Assembly: GCF_016863475.1 (NCBI RefSeq) | Contig: NZ_BOOY01000018.1 | Location: 62,001 to 126,000 of the forward strand | Source: Spirilliplanes yamanashiensis | GTDB taxonomy: Bacteria; Actinomycetota; Actinomycetes; Mycobacteriales; Micromonosporaceae | Direction of reading: 5' to 3' | DNA length: 64,000 nt | Shown: piece by piece, positions 50,820 through 60,304 of the stretch | Layout: each line of letters starts with the position of its first letter | How positions within the stretch are numbered: position 1 is the stretch's first letter | Made by a program: the position numbers and the translations under genes | The notes under the pieces: generated by a model | The model's database searches: none | Told to the model about the DNA's origin: nothing | The model's input: only the letters and a program-made list of their open reading frames with translations

Positions 50820-53800
50820 GAGCGCTCCTGGAGGATCCGCTCGAAGTGCGCATACGCCTGCCGCATGTCCGCCTCCCGGTCCAGCGTCACAAACGGCAAT
50901 TCGTAGGTGTACGTGTAGCCGGCCTGATTCGTGGCCGTCCGTTCATCCACAGAAGTCCGATTAGCCTTCTTTCGCCAAACGGAGAGAACGGAATTGGGCA
51001 CGAGGCGACCGTTCGCGTCATAAAGGAAGACGTTCTGATCGTATCCTTGCAGGACCGCGAACTGCGTTCGATAGATAGTGCAAAGTTCGTTAACCGGCAC
51101 CCCAAAGATGAGCGCGTTGAGGGCGTCAAGTTCGAGCTGCGCCTGGCGGCGCTCAACCGCCAGGCGAAGCGGGGTACCGCTATTCCAGGTCGAACCCACC
51201 CGCCCTATGGGGAACTCGTTAAGGATGCGCGGGCCGCCAGTCCATGAGTCCTCTTTAAACGCTTCGCTGTAGCTCTCTCGCCAAAGATCAGAGTACGCAA
51301 GGCTGACGCCATTCAAGCGGAGCACCCTAAGGGCGACCTGCTCATACAGCCTTGTCTCCAGGACAACTGGTATTCGTTCGATTACTCCAAACCCGATGTT
51401 TGCTAGGGCGGCTGCCCTCACCGAGAAATCGATGATCAAAGACGACGTGCTAGCCGCAGCCGCAATCAGCTTCCGATGGTCACCATCGGGGAATCCAAGG
51501 GAGTAGATTCCTTGGATATGTGTAGCTCCGGGCGGAACGATGGCACTAATAAGGGTTCGCTCGCCCGTATTCGCGGCCATCTTCCTCCAACCCAAGCGAT
51601 AGAATTCTCGACTGCTGACCTGATTTCCGACGCCGTTTCGCCAGTAGCCATATGCCGCCACATAGTCCTCGGGGTCGCCGATCGGCCTGTACCCGGTAAT
51701 AGGGATCGAATTTGGAGCGATCCGCTCTACGTCAACCGGGCGCCAGTCCGTATTGTGCAGCATTGTGACATTCGGCTCTTTGTAATGAGGCGTTGATACG
51801 AATATGTGCGAACCTTGGAGGATCACATCGCTCCAGCATTCCGGCTTGCCCCATTCAGATCTGAAGAACCCCCGAACGCGATCGTTTTTTTCGTGCCACC
51901 CCGCGGAATAATGAGGGTGCAGGCCACGCATGCGCGGAAGTGTAGAAACCCTGTTCAGAACCGCCGCGGACGAGGCGTTGACTGAGTACACCATTCGCGT
52001 GCGAATGATCGGCACATTCGGGGGTTCCATAAGGGCATGCCACGACGCCAACAGGGTTTGGTCGACAATGTTAATCCTCCCCTTATGGGGGCGCAGGTCC
52101 CAGCGTCCGTCCGTGTCCTTCAGACCAGGTTCCGTACCGGATCCGTCGTGACGCTGCGATCGAATGACGGTATCCGGATGATAGAGCGATACCGCATTCA
52201 GGAAACGTGGAGCCGAGCGGCTGCTGCCATACACGTTGACGCCAAAATGACGCTGATGTTGGATCTCAAACAACTGAAGTTCGTTAATAAATTCCCAGTG
52301 TCGCCGAAGGCGGCGGTAGGCGGCTTCGCGCAAAAGGCCAGCACGCTCTTCCGCGAAGTGTGTGTCCAAGTGGATAAGACTTGAGATGCCGGAAACTGTG
52401 GCATTCCGCCAGGCCGCCTCCATGAAACAACGGTAGAGGTCTGGCTGGAGGCCCTGAAGGTGGGGATACATCGGCCTAGACCCAAGGAGGTCATTAGTCA
52501 CAGAAGCCTCAGAGGCGGCAGCGATTACGAACTCGCGCATCCCAGCAATGGCCAAGGTTTCAGATCGCTTAAGAGCTACCTTTTTCTCACTTGGTTTCGC
52601 CTCAAGACGCCACCACGGATCACCCTCCGCCAAGAGGTTGCTCATATCGACAGCAGGCCGTACCCACGGCGGGTTTCCAACCTGGAGGTCGAAGCCGCCG
52701 CGGGCGAACACCGGTGCGAAGTCCAGGTTCCAGTGGAAGAAGCCCTGCCGCTGGGCGATCCGGTCACACACCACCAGCCACGGGTGTTCCCGCAGCACCG
52801 TCTCGATGGGCTTCGCCCCGGCGAAGCCGATCTCGAGGCGTTCGGCCTCGTCCAACTCCTCCCAGCTCATCCCCGAGCTGAGGGTCGGCCCGGAGCCCTT
52901 GCGCTTGCGCAGATTGGGGTTGCGGCCGAGCAGCGCCTGCAACCCGGCGATCCACTGGGCGACGGTCGGCGGCGCGACCACCTCGCCGCCGACGGTGGCG
53001 GTGGCGTCGGTGAGGGGCCAGAACCACAGGGCCGTCCACGCGTCCATCGCGCGGCTCAGCCGCCGGTAGGCGCCCTCGGAGTCGGCGAGCACCTGTTCGA
53101 TCTGTTCGCGCTGCACGGCCCCGCCGACGGGCAGCTCACCGGCCTCCCAGACGGGAATGCGGCGGCGGATCTGGTGTTCGGCGAGGTCGAGGCGGCGGTA
53201 GGCGATCTGCCACAGGGTTTCGACGCGGTGCGCCAGTTCGGCGTACGCGTCGACGGTCTGCCTGGTGGGTTTGACCTTGGTGGCGTTGCGCCACGCCTTC
53301 AGCCTCTTCGCGGCGTCGGGGGCGAGGGCTGCCGCTTCCTTGGCGTCGGCCGCGGACCCCCAGCCGTCGGCGGGCAGCAGGAAGTGGTGGATGCCGTCGG
53401 TGGCGACCCGGTCGGCGTTGATGTCGGCGACCAGTTCGGTGAGCGGCACGTCCTGCGGCACCGCACCCAGCCATGACTTGTCGGTGACCTGGCTGCGGCG
53501 GTAGACGGCGCGGCGGGCGCCGATGAGGGAGTTGCCGCGGCGCAGGTGCAGGCCGAACCACGGCGCGGACAATCCTTGCAGCATCGTGTCGAGCCACAGG
53601 GAGATCTCGGCGAGTTCGACGGCGAGGGGGTTGAGGTCGACGCCGTACACGTTGTGCAGGGCCAGGTACGCCTTGACCTCTTGCAGGCGTCGCGGGTAGT
53701 CGTCGGGGTCGATGCGGCGGCCGAGTTCCTTCTCGCTGCGCTTCAGGTACTGGTCGGCGAGTTGCCGGACGGCCTCGATGGCGAACGCGCCGGAGCCGAG

Positions 53801-55528
53801 CGCCGGTTCGCAGATGGTCAGGTTCAGGATCTCCGCGGCCGGCGTGGTCTTGCCGTCCTGGTCGAGCAGTTCTTCGAGGGCCTGCCCGACGGTGAAGCGG
53901 GTGAGCACCTCCGGGGTGTAGTAGGACGCCGACTGTTGGCGTTCGCGGCCGGCCAGCCGGAACACGAACGAGCCCTGCCTGTGCAGCACGGGGCGCAGCT
54001 CGCCGGTGACCTTGTCGGGCACCCGGATGAAGTCGTTCGTGTCGATGCCATCGGCGCGGTCCACCGGCACGACCCAGGAGCCCTTGCTGCCGTCGCCCCC
54101 CTTCGCCACCTCGTACAGGTCGGTCCCGGCGAAGAAGCCGGTGTACGACATCAGGCCCTCGTAGACGGCGCCGAGCTGGTTGATGCCCAGTTCGGCGTAC
54201 GAGATGAAGCCCCGGTCGCGGCCCCGCTGCTCCTTGCTAAGCAGCAGGTGGGTGAGCACTTCCTGCAGGGCGGCGTTGCCCAGCCCGACCGCGTCGATGT
54301 GCGCGGTGGCGCTCGGGGCGAACAGGTCGGCGCGCAGCGCGTTGAACGTCAGGCCCGGCGCGGAGACGGCCTGCTCCTCGTCTCGCGGCGGCGGCTGGTG
54401 CCCCTTGTCGACCAGGCGGAACAGCACGCCCAGCGACTCGTACAGGTGCCGGCCGGTGCGGGCGTGCGGCGTCGCGAGCTCGACCTGGACGAGTTCGCGG
54501 AGCCGGTCGAGGCTGTAGCCCTGGTCGTACTCGGGGGCGCCGATCGGCAGCACACCCAGCTCGGGCGACGCCTCCGCGTACAGCAGGAACAGGATGCGGT
54601 AGAGGAAGCGCAACGCCTGCTTGGCCAGCGGCTGCGCCTGGTCGGCGGGCAGCGGGTCGAGGCCCTGGGCGCGGCGGCGGCGCACCACCTCGTTGGCGAT
54701 GATCTCGATGGACAGCCGGACGCCGTCGCGCAGGTCCTTGGAGACGCCGACGGTGTGCTTGATCGACTCGTCGAGGACGCCGCTCCACCACAGGTCACCC
54801 TCGGCGTCCGGGGCGATCGACCCGGCGGACAGGCAGGTCAGCGCGCGGTCGATCTCGCCGCCGCGCTTGGTGTCGTTGCGTTCGCAGACCAGTTGCAGGT
54901 CGACGGCGAGGTAGCGGCCCTCGGCCCAGCGGTCGCGTTCGGCGAGCACCGCCCAGCGGCCGGCGAGCACCAGGATCAGGTCGGGGGCGGCGTCCGCCAC
55001 GAACAGCGCCGACACCAGCCGCGCGGCCGAGGTCAGCTCGTCGCCGTCCTCGTCCAGCAGCACCGGCTCGGCCAGAGTGCGGCCCTCCTTGGCGAGGACG
55101 TCCTCGACCGCCTGCACCGGCTGGGCCCGCACGACGGCCAGCGGCGCCCGGTCGGTGATGCCAGGCGACGACACGCGCAGGATCGGCCCGTCCTCGTCGA
55201 CCCGCAGGCCGTGCCCGCGCAACCCGAGGATGGCCACGACCCGGTCGTGGATGGAGGCGACCGCGTCCGCGATGGTGCGCGGGTCGGTGGCGCCGAGGTC
55301 CGCTTCCACGTCGGTCAGCTCTGCCAGCTTGGCCAGGTCGGCCTCCAGCTCCTGCCGGGCCTCGGTGAACCGGCTGCGGGGCGTGGGTCGCTGCTCGGCG
55401 GCCTCCGCGTCCCACGCCTTACGGCGCTCGACGACCCTCGCCCGAAACGACTGGGCGTTCGCCTCGGTGGTGAAGTAGTGCTCGGAGATCCAGCCCTCGC
55501 CGACGATGATCGCGTCCGACACGCTCAT
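50816..55528 (-). CDS. large N6-adenine DNA methyltransferase (Eco57I/PglX-like)
   Basis: 1570 aa from ATG 55528, chosen over GTG 55534 because GGGGGAG is correctly spaced and the ATGA overlap matches the operon style. The N-terminal helical part (1-520) is followed by the methylase core: SASYYTPEVLTRFTV (about 531), CEPALGSGAFAIEAV (about 578), NVYGVDLNPLAVELAEISLW (about 630), and the catalytic LQVGNPPWVRP (about 946). The C-terminal target-recognition region (about 960-1540) lies in markedly lower-GC DNA than the rest. Expected role: host-specific DNA marking for the defence operon, possibly needed for target recognition as in PglX. Confidence 0.87.
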   Translation of the reverse strand: MSVSDAIIVGEGWISEHYFTTEANAQSFRARVVERRKAWDAEAAEQRPTPRSRFTEARQELEADLAKLAELTDVEADLGATDPRTIADAVASIHDRVVAILGLRGHGLRVDEDGPILRVSSPGITDRAPLAVVRAQPVQAVEDVLAKEGRTLAEPVLLDEDGDELTSAARLVSALFVADAAPDLILVLAGRWAVLAERDRWAEGRYLAVDLQLVCERNDTKRGGEIDRALTCLSAGSIAPDAEGDLWWSGVLDESIKHTVGVSKDLRDGVRLSIEIIANEVVRRRRAQGLDPLPADQAQPLAKQALRFLYRILFLLYAEASPELGVLPIGAPEYDQGYSLDRLRELVQVELATPHARTGRHLYESLGVLFRLVDKGHQPPPRDEEQAVSAPGLTFNALRADLFAPSATAHIDAVGLGNAALQEVLTHLLLSKEQRGRDRGFISYAELGINQLGAVYEGLMSYTGFFAGTDLYEVAKGGDGSKGSWVVPVDRADGIDTNDFIRVPDKVTGELRPVLHRQGSFVFRLAGRERQQSASYYTPEVLTRFTVGQALEELLDQDGKTTPAAEILNLTICEPALGSGAFAIEAVRQLADQYLKRSEKELGRRIDPDDYPRRLQEVKAYLALHNVYGVDLNPLAVELAEISLWLDTMLQGLSAPWFGLHLRRGNSLIGARRAVYRRSQVTDKSWLGAVPQDVPLTELVADINADRVATDGIHHFLLPADGWGSAADAKEAAALAPDAAKRLKAWRNATKVKPTRQTVDAYAELAHRVETLWQIAYRRLDLAEHQIRRRIPVWEAGELPVGGAVQREQIEQVLADSEGAYRRLSRAMDAWTALWFWPLTDATATVGGEVVAPPTVAQWIAGLQALLGRNPNLRKRKGSGPTLSSGMSWEELDEAERLEIGFAGAKPIETVLREHPWLVVCDRIAQRQGFFHWNLDFAPVFARGGFDLQVGNPPWVRPAVDMSNLLAEGDPWWRLEAKPSEKKVALKRSETLAIAGMREFVIAAASEASVTNDLLGSRPMYPHLQGLQPDLYRCFMEAAWRNATVSGISSLIHLDTHFAEERAGLLREAAYRRLRRHWEFINELQLFEIQHQRHFGVNVYGSSRSAPRFLNAVSLYHPDTVIRSQRHDGSGTEPGLKDTDGRWDLRPHKGRINIVDQTLLASWHALMEPPNVPIIRTRMVYSVNASSAAVLNRVSTLPRMRGLHPHYSAGWHEKNDRVRGFFRSEWGKPECWSDVILQGSHIFVSTPHYKEPNVTMLHNTDWRPVDVERIAPNSIPITGYRPIGDPEDYVAAYGYWRNGVGNQVSSREFYRLGWRKMAANTGERTLISAIVPPGATHIQGIYSLGFPDGDHRKLIAAAASTSSLIIDFSVRAAALANIGFGVIERIPVVLETRLYEQVALRVLRLNGVSLAYSDLWRESYSEAFKEDSWTGGPRILNEFPIGRVGSTWNSGTPLRLAVERRQAQLELDALNALIFGVPVNELCTIYRTQFAVLQGYDQNVFLYDANGRLVPNSVLSVWRKKANRTSVDERTATNQAGYTYTYELPFVTLDREADMRQAYAHFERILQERS
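50930..52640. other. low-GC patch inside the methyltransferase gene
   Basis: Sampled lines here (for example 51361-51420 and 52261-52320) are about 50-53% GC, against about 70% on both sides. The patch coincides with the target-recognition part of the methylase, starting just after the NPPW motif. This is the pattern left by replacement of a recognition domain from a lower-GC donor. Confidence 0.7.
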
Positions 55529-58404
55529 GCCCACTCCCCCGCGGCCGGCACCACGACGAGCAGCGGGCGCACCAGCTGCCGGTCCGGGCGCATCTCCTCA
55601 ACCATCGCCTGCTCCTGCTCCACGCCCACCCGCCGCTGTTTGAAGTCGCTGCGCTGGAGCAGCGCCCCGGCCTCGTGCGTCCACTGGGCGAGCCGCCGCG
55701 ACCACTCCTCGACGCGCTGGGCGACGTCCTTCTCGGCGGCGGCGAACGTCTCCCGCATCTGCCCGCGGGCTTTGCTCACCGCGGGAGCGATCAGCTCCTG
55801 CAGCGCCGCCGCGCCGCCGATCGCGCCCGGGTTCGCCCGGGGTGCGTCCCAGCCCAGTGCCGCCAGCGCGTCCCCGGCCGACTCGTGCACCTCCACCAGC
55901 GTGAACGCCTTGTCATCCAGGGCGGGGAACGCGACGGTCAGCCACATCGCCGACACCACCTGGCCGCGCCGGTTCGTCAGGGTGCCCAGCAGCAGCACGG
56001 TGGGGTCGTCCACCTCGCCCCGCACGGCAAACACCTCGTTGCGGCCCAGGCCGGCCAGGGCCCGGTCGGACGCCCAGTCGAGCACGGGATGCAGCGGGCT
56101 CAGGTAGTGGGCGTCCGGCCAGCTCGACCCGTTCTCGTCCCGCAGCGCCTCGGCCAGCCGCTCCTTGCCCCGCGCGACCGTCGTCGCCAGCACCAGCTTG
56201 TCCGTGACCCGGCGTTCCGCCAGGTAGCTCTGCGGCAGCACCTCGAGGCGCTGCACCAGGTCCGGCGGCGGCGTCAGCTCGGCCGTGCCGAACGCCGCAT
56301 CACGCCGCCAGCACACCCCGTTGTTGCTCACCGTGGCGGTCGGGTCGATGAACGCCGCGTGCAACGCCTCCTCGAGATAGGCGACGTCGTCGGCGTACAG
56401 GCCCGACCCTGTGCTCGCGGCGACCCGCGATTCGTCATCGTCGGCCTCGTCGGCTTCGTCGGCTTCGCCGGCCAGGCCGAAGAACAGGGCGCTCAGGTCG
56501 TCGCCTGCCCGGACGTCGTCCACCGTGCGGACCACGTCGTCCAGGCTCTTCTGCCCGCCAAGGACCGCGCGGATCTCCTCCTCTTCGCCCTTGACGTCGA
56601 AGCGGCCCATCAGCGACGCCACGTCGCCCAGGGCGGTGTGCGCCTCGTTCTCCTTCTCCACCAGCTTCGCCAGGATGCGGATGTCGCCGGCGAACTTCGG
56701 GCTCGACGGCTCCAGCAGCAGGGCGGTGATCCGCGGCGGATGCTTCTGGCCGTAGCGGTCGATGCGGCCGTTGCGCTGCTCCAGCCGAATCAGGCTCCAC
56801 GGGATGTCGAAGTGGATCAGCTCGTGGCACTGCGCGTGCAGGTTGACGCCCTCGGACGCCACGTCGCCGGTGACCAGCACCCGCACCGGCGTCTGCTCCT
56901 GCTTGAACGCGTCGACGATGCGCTGCTGCTCGTCGTCGGGCAGCCCGCCGTGCATGATCTCCACCGCACCGGGCGGCAGCCCCAGGTCGGCGGGGAGGTT
57001 CTTGCGCAGCCAGGTCAGCGTCGCGACGCGTTCGGCGAACACCACCGCGCGCATCGGCGAGCCCTTGCCGACGCCCATGTCCTTGAGGCGCTCGACCAAG
57101 CATGCGTATTTCGCGGAACCGGCCTCGCTCGCCGCGTCGGTCAGCTCGCGCAGGCGCAGCAACGCCGAGCGTTCTGTCTGCTCGGCGGCCGTCCCGCTCT
57201 TGAGGCGGCCCAGCCGCTGGGTGATCGTCTCAGCGAGCGCGGCCGGCGACGACAGGAACGCCTTCGCGAGGGTCCACGGGAACAGAGACGAGTTCTGCCC
57301 CGAATATGGGTTGCGTTTGTCCGGCGGCCACAGCCAGACGTCCTCCAGCTCATAGGCGATGGCGTCCTCGGCAGGCGACGCCGGGACGGCGACGTTCTCC
57401 GGTTCCCGGCGCTCCGCCCAGTCGGCGCCAACGACTCCGGCAACCTCGGGGCTGTGCCGGTGGCGGCGGATGACCAGCCGCCTAATCTCGTCGGCCACGA
57501 GCTCGCCGTCCGGTGGGATCGCCGACGGGTCCAGCAGCCGGATCAGCTCCGCGAACGACTCCTTGCGCCCGTTGTGCGGCGTGGCCGACGCCAGGATCAG
57601 CGCCTCAGCGTTGCGGGACAGCAGCCGGGCCAGGCGGTTGTTGAGCGTCGCGGTGTTCGACAGGTTGTGCGATTCGTCGATGACGACCGCGTCCCACCGC
57701 TGCTTGCGGAGGCTGGCGACATACCGGTCCGACTTGAGCGTGTCGATCGAGATGATCGCCCGGCGGAAGTAGGTGAACGGGTTTCGGTTCGCCGGCAGTT
57801 TCTGGCGTACCCGCTGAATGCCCGCCGAATCGAGCCGGACGAACGGCAACGCGAAACGCGACCACAATTCCTGCTGCATCTGCTCCAGGACGTGTCGAGG
57901 GGTCACGACGAGAATTCGTTCGCCGCGGCCCCGGCGTACCAGCTCGGACAGGATCATGCCGATCTCCAGCGTCTTGCCCAGACCGACCGCGTCGGCGAGC
58001 AGGATGCGCGGGCGCAGGTTCGCCGGGTCGAGCGCCTTGCGGACCGTGGCCTGCTGGTAGCTCAGCGGGTCAGCCAACGCCTGGGTGGAGACGGTGAGCG
58101 ACCGGTCGCCCAACGGGACGGCCGTCTTGCGGAACGTGGACTCCAGCCACAGCCGCGCCTTGCGGTACTGTCGGCTGTCGTCGGCGACGACCCGGGCCGC
58201 TGCCGGGTCGAGCGGCTCGATCCGGTCAAGGTTCGCGTAAAAGCTGGCCGTGGTGTCGCGTACCAATTCGCCAAGGCCGCGGACATGGACCAGCAGGCCG
58301 TCGGAGGTGTCCTCGGCCGTCCGGACGAACCACTCCTCGTCGCGGATGACGACCACGGAACCGGGTGCCAATTCCAGCGGAGCGTCGGACTGCGTTTCCG
58401 TCAC
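55525..58404 (-). CDS. SNF2/RapA-type DEAD helicase of the defence operon
   Basis: 959 aa from GTG 58404. Helicase motifs: RILLADAVGLGKTLEIGMIL (about 135-155), AVVIDESHNLS (about 243), LASATPHNG (about 271), and C-lobe AVVFAERVATLTWL, VLVTGDVASEGVNLHAQCHE and IRLEQRNGRIDRYGQ (about 515-545). A C-terminal 300-residue region is specific to defence-type family members. First gene of the four-gene operon and the likely DrmD counterpart; an ATGA overlap couples it to the methylase. Confidence 0.85.
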   Translation of the reverse strand: MTETQSDAPLELAPGSVVVIRDEEWFVRTAEDTSDGLLVHVRGLGELVRDTTASFYANLDRIEPLDPAAARVVADDSRQYRKARLWLESTFRKTAVPLGDRSLTVSTQALADPLSYQQATVRKALDPANLRPRILLADAVGLGKTLEIGMILSELVRRGRGERILVVTPRHVLEQMQQELWSRFALPFVRLDSAGIQRVRQKLPANRNPFTYFRRAIISIDTLKSDRYVASLRKQRWDAVVIDESHNLSNTATLNNRLARLLSRNAEALILASATPHNGRKESFAELIRLLDPSAIPPDGELVADEIRRLVIRRHRHSPEVAGVVGADWAERREPENVAVPASPAEDAIAYELEDVWLWPPDKRNPYSGQNSSLFPWTLAKAFLSSPAALAETITQRLGRLKSGTAAEQTERSALLRLRELTDAASEAGSAKYACLVERLKDMGVGKGSPMRAVVFAERVATLTWLRKNLPADLGLPPGAVEIMHGGLPDDEQQRIVDAFKQEQTPVRVLVTGDVASEGVNLHAQCHELIHFDIPWSLIRLEQRNGRIDRYGQKHPPRITALLLEPSSPKFAGDIRILAKLVEKENEAHTALGDVASLMGRFDVKGEEEEIRAVLGGQKSLDDVVRTVDDVRAGDDLSALFFGLAGEADEADEADDDESRVAASTGSGLYADDVAYLEEALHAAFIDPTATVSNNGVCWRRDAAFGTAELTPPPDLVQRLEVLPQSYLAERRVTDKLVLATTVARGKERLAEALRDENGSSWPDAHYLSPLHPVLDWASDRALAGLGRNEVFAVRGEVDDPTVLLLGTLTNRRGQVVSAMWLTVAFPALDDKAFTLVEVHESAGDALAALGWDAPRANPGAIGGAAALQELIAPAVSKARGQMRETFAAAEKDVAQRVEEWSRRLAQWTHEAGALLQRSDFKQRRVGVEQEQAMVEEMRPDRQLVRPLLVVVPAAGEWA

Positions 58405-58542
58405 CGTTGACTACCCCTATCGTGACCGCCGCTTTCCGGAACCGATCGTATCCGGATCAACACTGACGAATACATCCGCATAACCGCGCTCGACGCCACC
58501 GATCAGTTGGCGACCTGGTCATGCGAATGGTCAACATGCTGC

Positions 58543-59667
58543 TCACCCGGGCGAAGGCCGCTCGAGCACCTCCACCCGGGCGACCCGCTCGATCCGTCCT
58601 CGCACCGCTGTGCCCGTCACGCGCACCTGGCGCCGCCGGCCGTGCGCCTCCACCACCACGCGATACAGGTCGTCGGGCAGCAGGACGCGCACCGAACGAT
58701 CCGACGCGCCGTAGACCGTGCGGATCGGACCCCGCACGGTGGCCTGACCACCCTCACCAGTATCGCGCCGCAACCTGCTGACCTGGCCCTCGACGGTGAT
58801 CTGCCCGTCGGGGACGACCACCCGGAGGTGCTCCGCAGCCATGCGCAGCACCTCGATCTGGCCGGGCCGGAAGCGGAAGGACCGTGTGGGAAGGCTCGAT
58901 CGCAGCTGAGGTGTCCAGCCGAACCGGATGTCGAACGGCACCCCGTCGCGGCCCAACTGCGTCAAGGCGGCACAGGCGTTGGCGGACACTCCCTCGCCCG
59001 TGCGCCTCAGGAACAGCTCGGGGTCGAAATCGCTCAGCGCCTCGCCGGACGCGGCGAAACAGGCCCGGACCGTGCGGTGCAGCTGGACCGACACGCGCCG
59101 TCCCAACGGCGCCTCGGCGTCCCCACCCGGCTCCCCCACCGGCAACCTCGCCGCGATGGACCAGCTGCCCGCCCGGGGGGAACCGAGCCGCACCGTACGC
59201 GCGAACTCGAACGCCCGCTCCGGACGCCGCCCCTGGACCAGCATCGGCGTATCGACCATCAAGGCGTACGTGGACGCGACCAGCAATTCCCGCACCCCGG
59301 CAAGCGCGTCCACCGCGTTGAACAGCGGTATCGTCCCCGACGGGCCGCCCGGCAGCAGCCGGAAGGCCACCGTGTCCGAGCCACTGGCCTGCAGGTCGTC
59401 CACGATCAGCGGGATAGGCCGGTCCTCGACTGCCGCGACGGTGGTGAGCAGGTCGGCCATCCGGCCCGGATAGTCACGCACCGCCCGGTCGGCCGGCAAC
59501 AGGATCTCAAACTCGCCGTCATCCTCACGGCGGGTCCACAGCGTCGCCCGCTCGAGGCGCTCACCCGGCTGCCACCCGGTGCCCGACAGGTAGCGGCCGA
59601 GCACCTCGGGCGGCAGCACCGCGACAGCCTGAAGTTCGCCGGCCGTCGGCCGGGCGTGCACGGTCAT
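58543..59667 (-). CDS. hypothetical partner of a DUF4365 protein
   Basis: 374 aa from ATG 59667, which overlaps the DUF4365 stop by four bases. Mixed alpha/beta; FNAVDALAGVRELLVASTYA (about 115-135) and SWSIAARLPVGE (about 170) are the most ordered stretches, and the C-terminus is strongly basic with strands (VYGASDRSVRVLLPDD, HGRRRQVRVTGTAV). No catalytic motif is obvious and I recognise no family. Position next to a nuclease-like gene in a defence region suggests a sensor or effector partner. Confidence 0.65.
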   Translation of the reverse strand: MTVHARPTAGELQAVAVLPPEVLGRYLSGTGWQPGERLERATLWTRREDDGEFEILLPADRAVRDYPGRMADLLTTVAAVEDRPIPLIVDDLQASGSDTVAFRLLPGGPSGTIPLFNAVDALAGVRELLVASTYALMVDTPMLVQGRRPERAFEFARTVRLGSPRAGSWSIAARLPVGEPGGDAEAPLGRRVSVQLHRTVRACFAASGEALSDFDPELFLRRTGEGVSANACAALTQLGRDGVPFDIRFGWTPQLRSSLPTRSFRFRPGQIEVLRMAAEHLRVVVPDGQITVEGQVSRLRRDTGEGGQATVRGPIRTVYGASDRSVRVLLPDDLYRVVVEAHGRRRQVRVTGTAVRGRIERVARVEVLERPSPG

Positions 59668-60179
59668 GACGCAGACGCACGTTGCACCGGGACGGGCCTG
59701 ACCAGCGCTCGCAGGCCCGCCGGCGTCAACACGTTGCGCTTGGGCACCCGCACGGTGACGGTGCGCCGGGCGGAGGGATCGATCACCGCCTCGTTCGCCA
59801 ACGAGACCCAGTACCCGCAGTGGCTGAGCCTCATGGCCGACTCATCGACTTCGGCGAACAGCTGCACATCCGCCGGGACGACGACCAGGAACAGGTAGCG
59901 CGGAACGCTGAAGCCGGGGCCCGCGAGGTTGTTGTAGTTGGCGACGTCCATCGTGTAGTGCCAATGCAGGTCGTTGCCCCTCGGGCTCGACCACGACTTC
60001 ACCTGCGCCTCGATCTTGGGAAACCGCGCCGTGCCACGTGCGCCGGGGAAGTCGATGGAGAAGTCGACTCCCGTGTGGTCGATGTCCTGCTGCCCAGCTA
60101 TGAGCCCTGCGGCACTGGCCAGCACCCGGACAAAGCACTCGCCGAAGTACCCCTGGTGGTTGTACTTGCCATAGCTCAT
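59664..60179 (-). CDS. DUF4365 (PD-(D/E)xK-like) protein
   Basis: 171 aa from ATG 60179. It begins YNHQGYFGECFVRVLASAAG, then the DHTGVDFSIDF acidic turn and FPKIEAQVKSW. The last two give the D...ExxxK (here EAQVK) nuclease-like active site of the DUF4365 family, frequent in defence islands. Coupled to the 374-aa gene downstream. A two-gene nuclease/partner defence module is the simplest reading. Confidence 0.75.
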   Translation of the reverse strand: MSYGKYNHQGYFGECFVRVLASAAGLIAGQQDIDHTGVDFSIDFPGARGTARFPKIEAQVKSWSSPRGNDLHWHYTMDVANYNNLAGPGFSVPRYLFLVVVPADVQLFAEVDESAMRLSHCGYWVSLANEAVIDPSARRTVTVRVPKRNVLTPAGLRALVRPVPVQRASAS

Positions 60180-60304
60180 CCACTTCGCCCCGAACCCGCA
60201 CGAGAGAGCATCTGTGGTCGTAAAGATACTGGCTGCGACGGCCGCAGAGAACCGTCCGCTCGTCCGCCCATCGCGTGAGCTGCGTCAGGAGCACGTCGGT
60301 CAGA

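Noticed and set aside
47088-50906. Plus-strand open frame of about 1270 codons
   Set aside because: It lies entirely opposite the giant helicase, whose motifs are unambiguous; composition is low-complexity Gly/Arg/Val.
53546-58410. Long plus-strand frames opposite the methylase and SNF2 helicase
   Set aside because: Antisense shadows with no recognisable domain; minus-strand genes carry complete motif sets.
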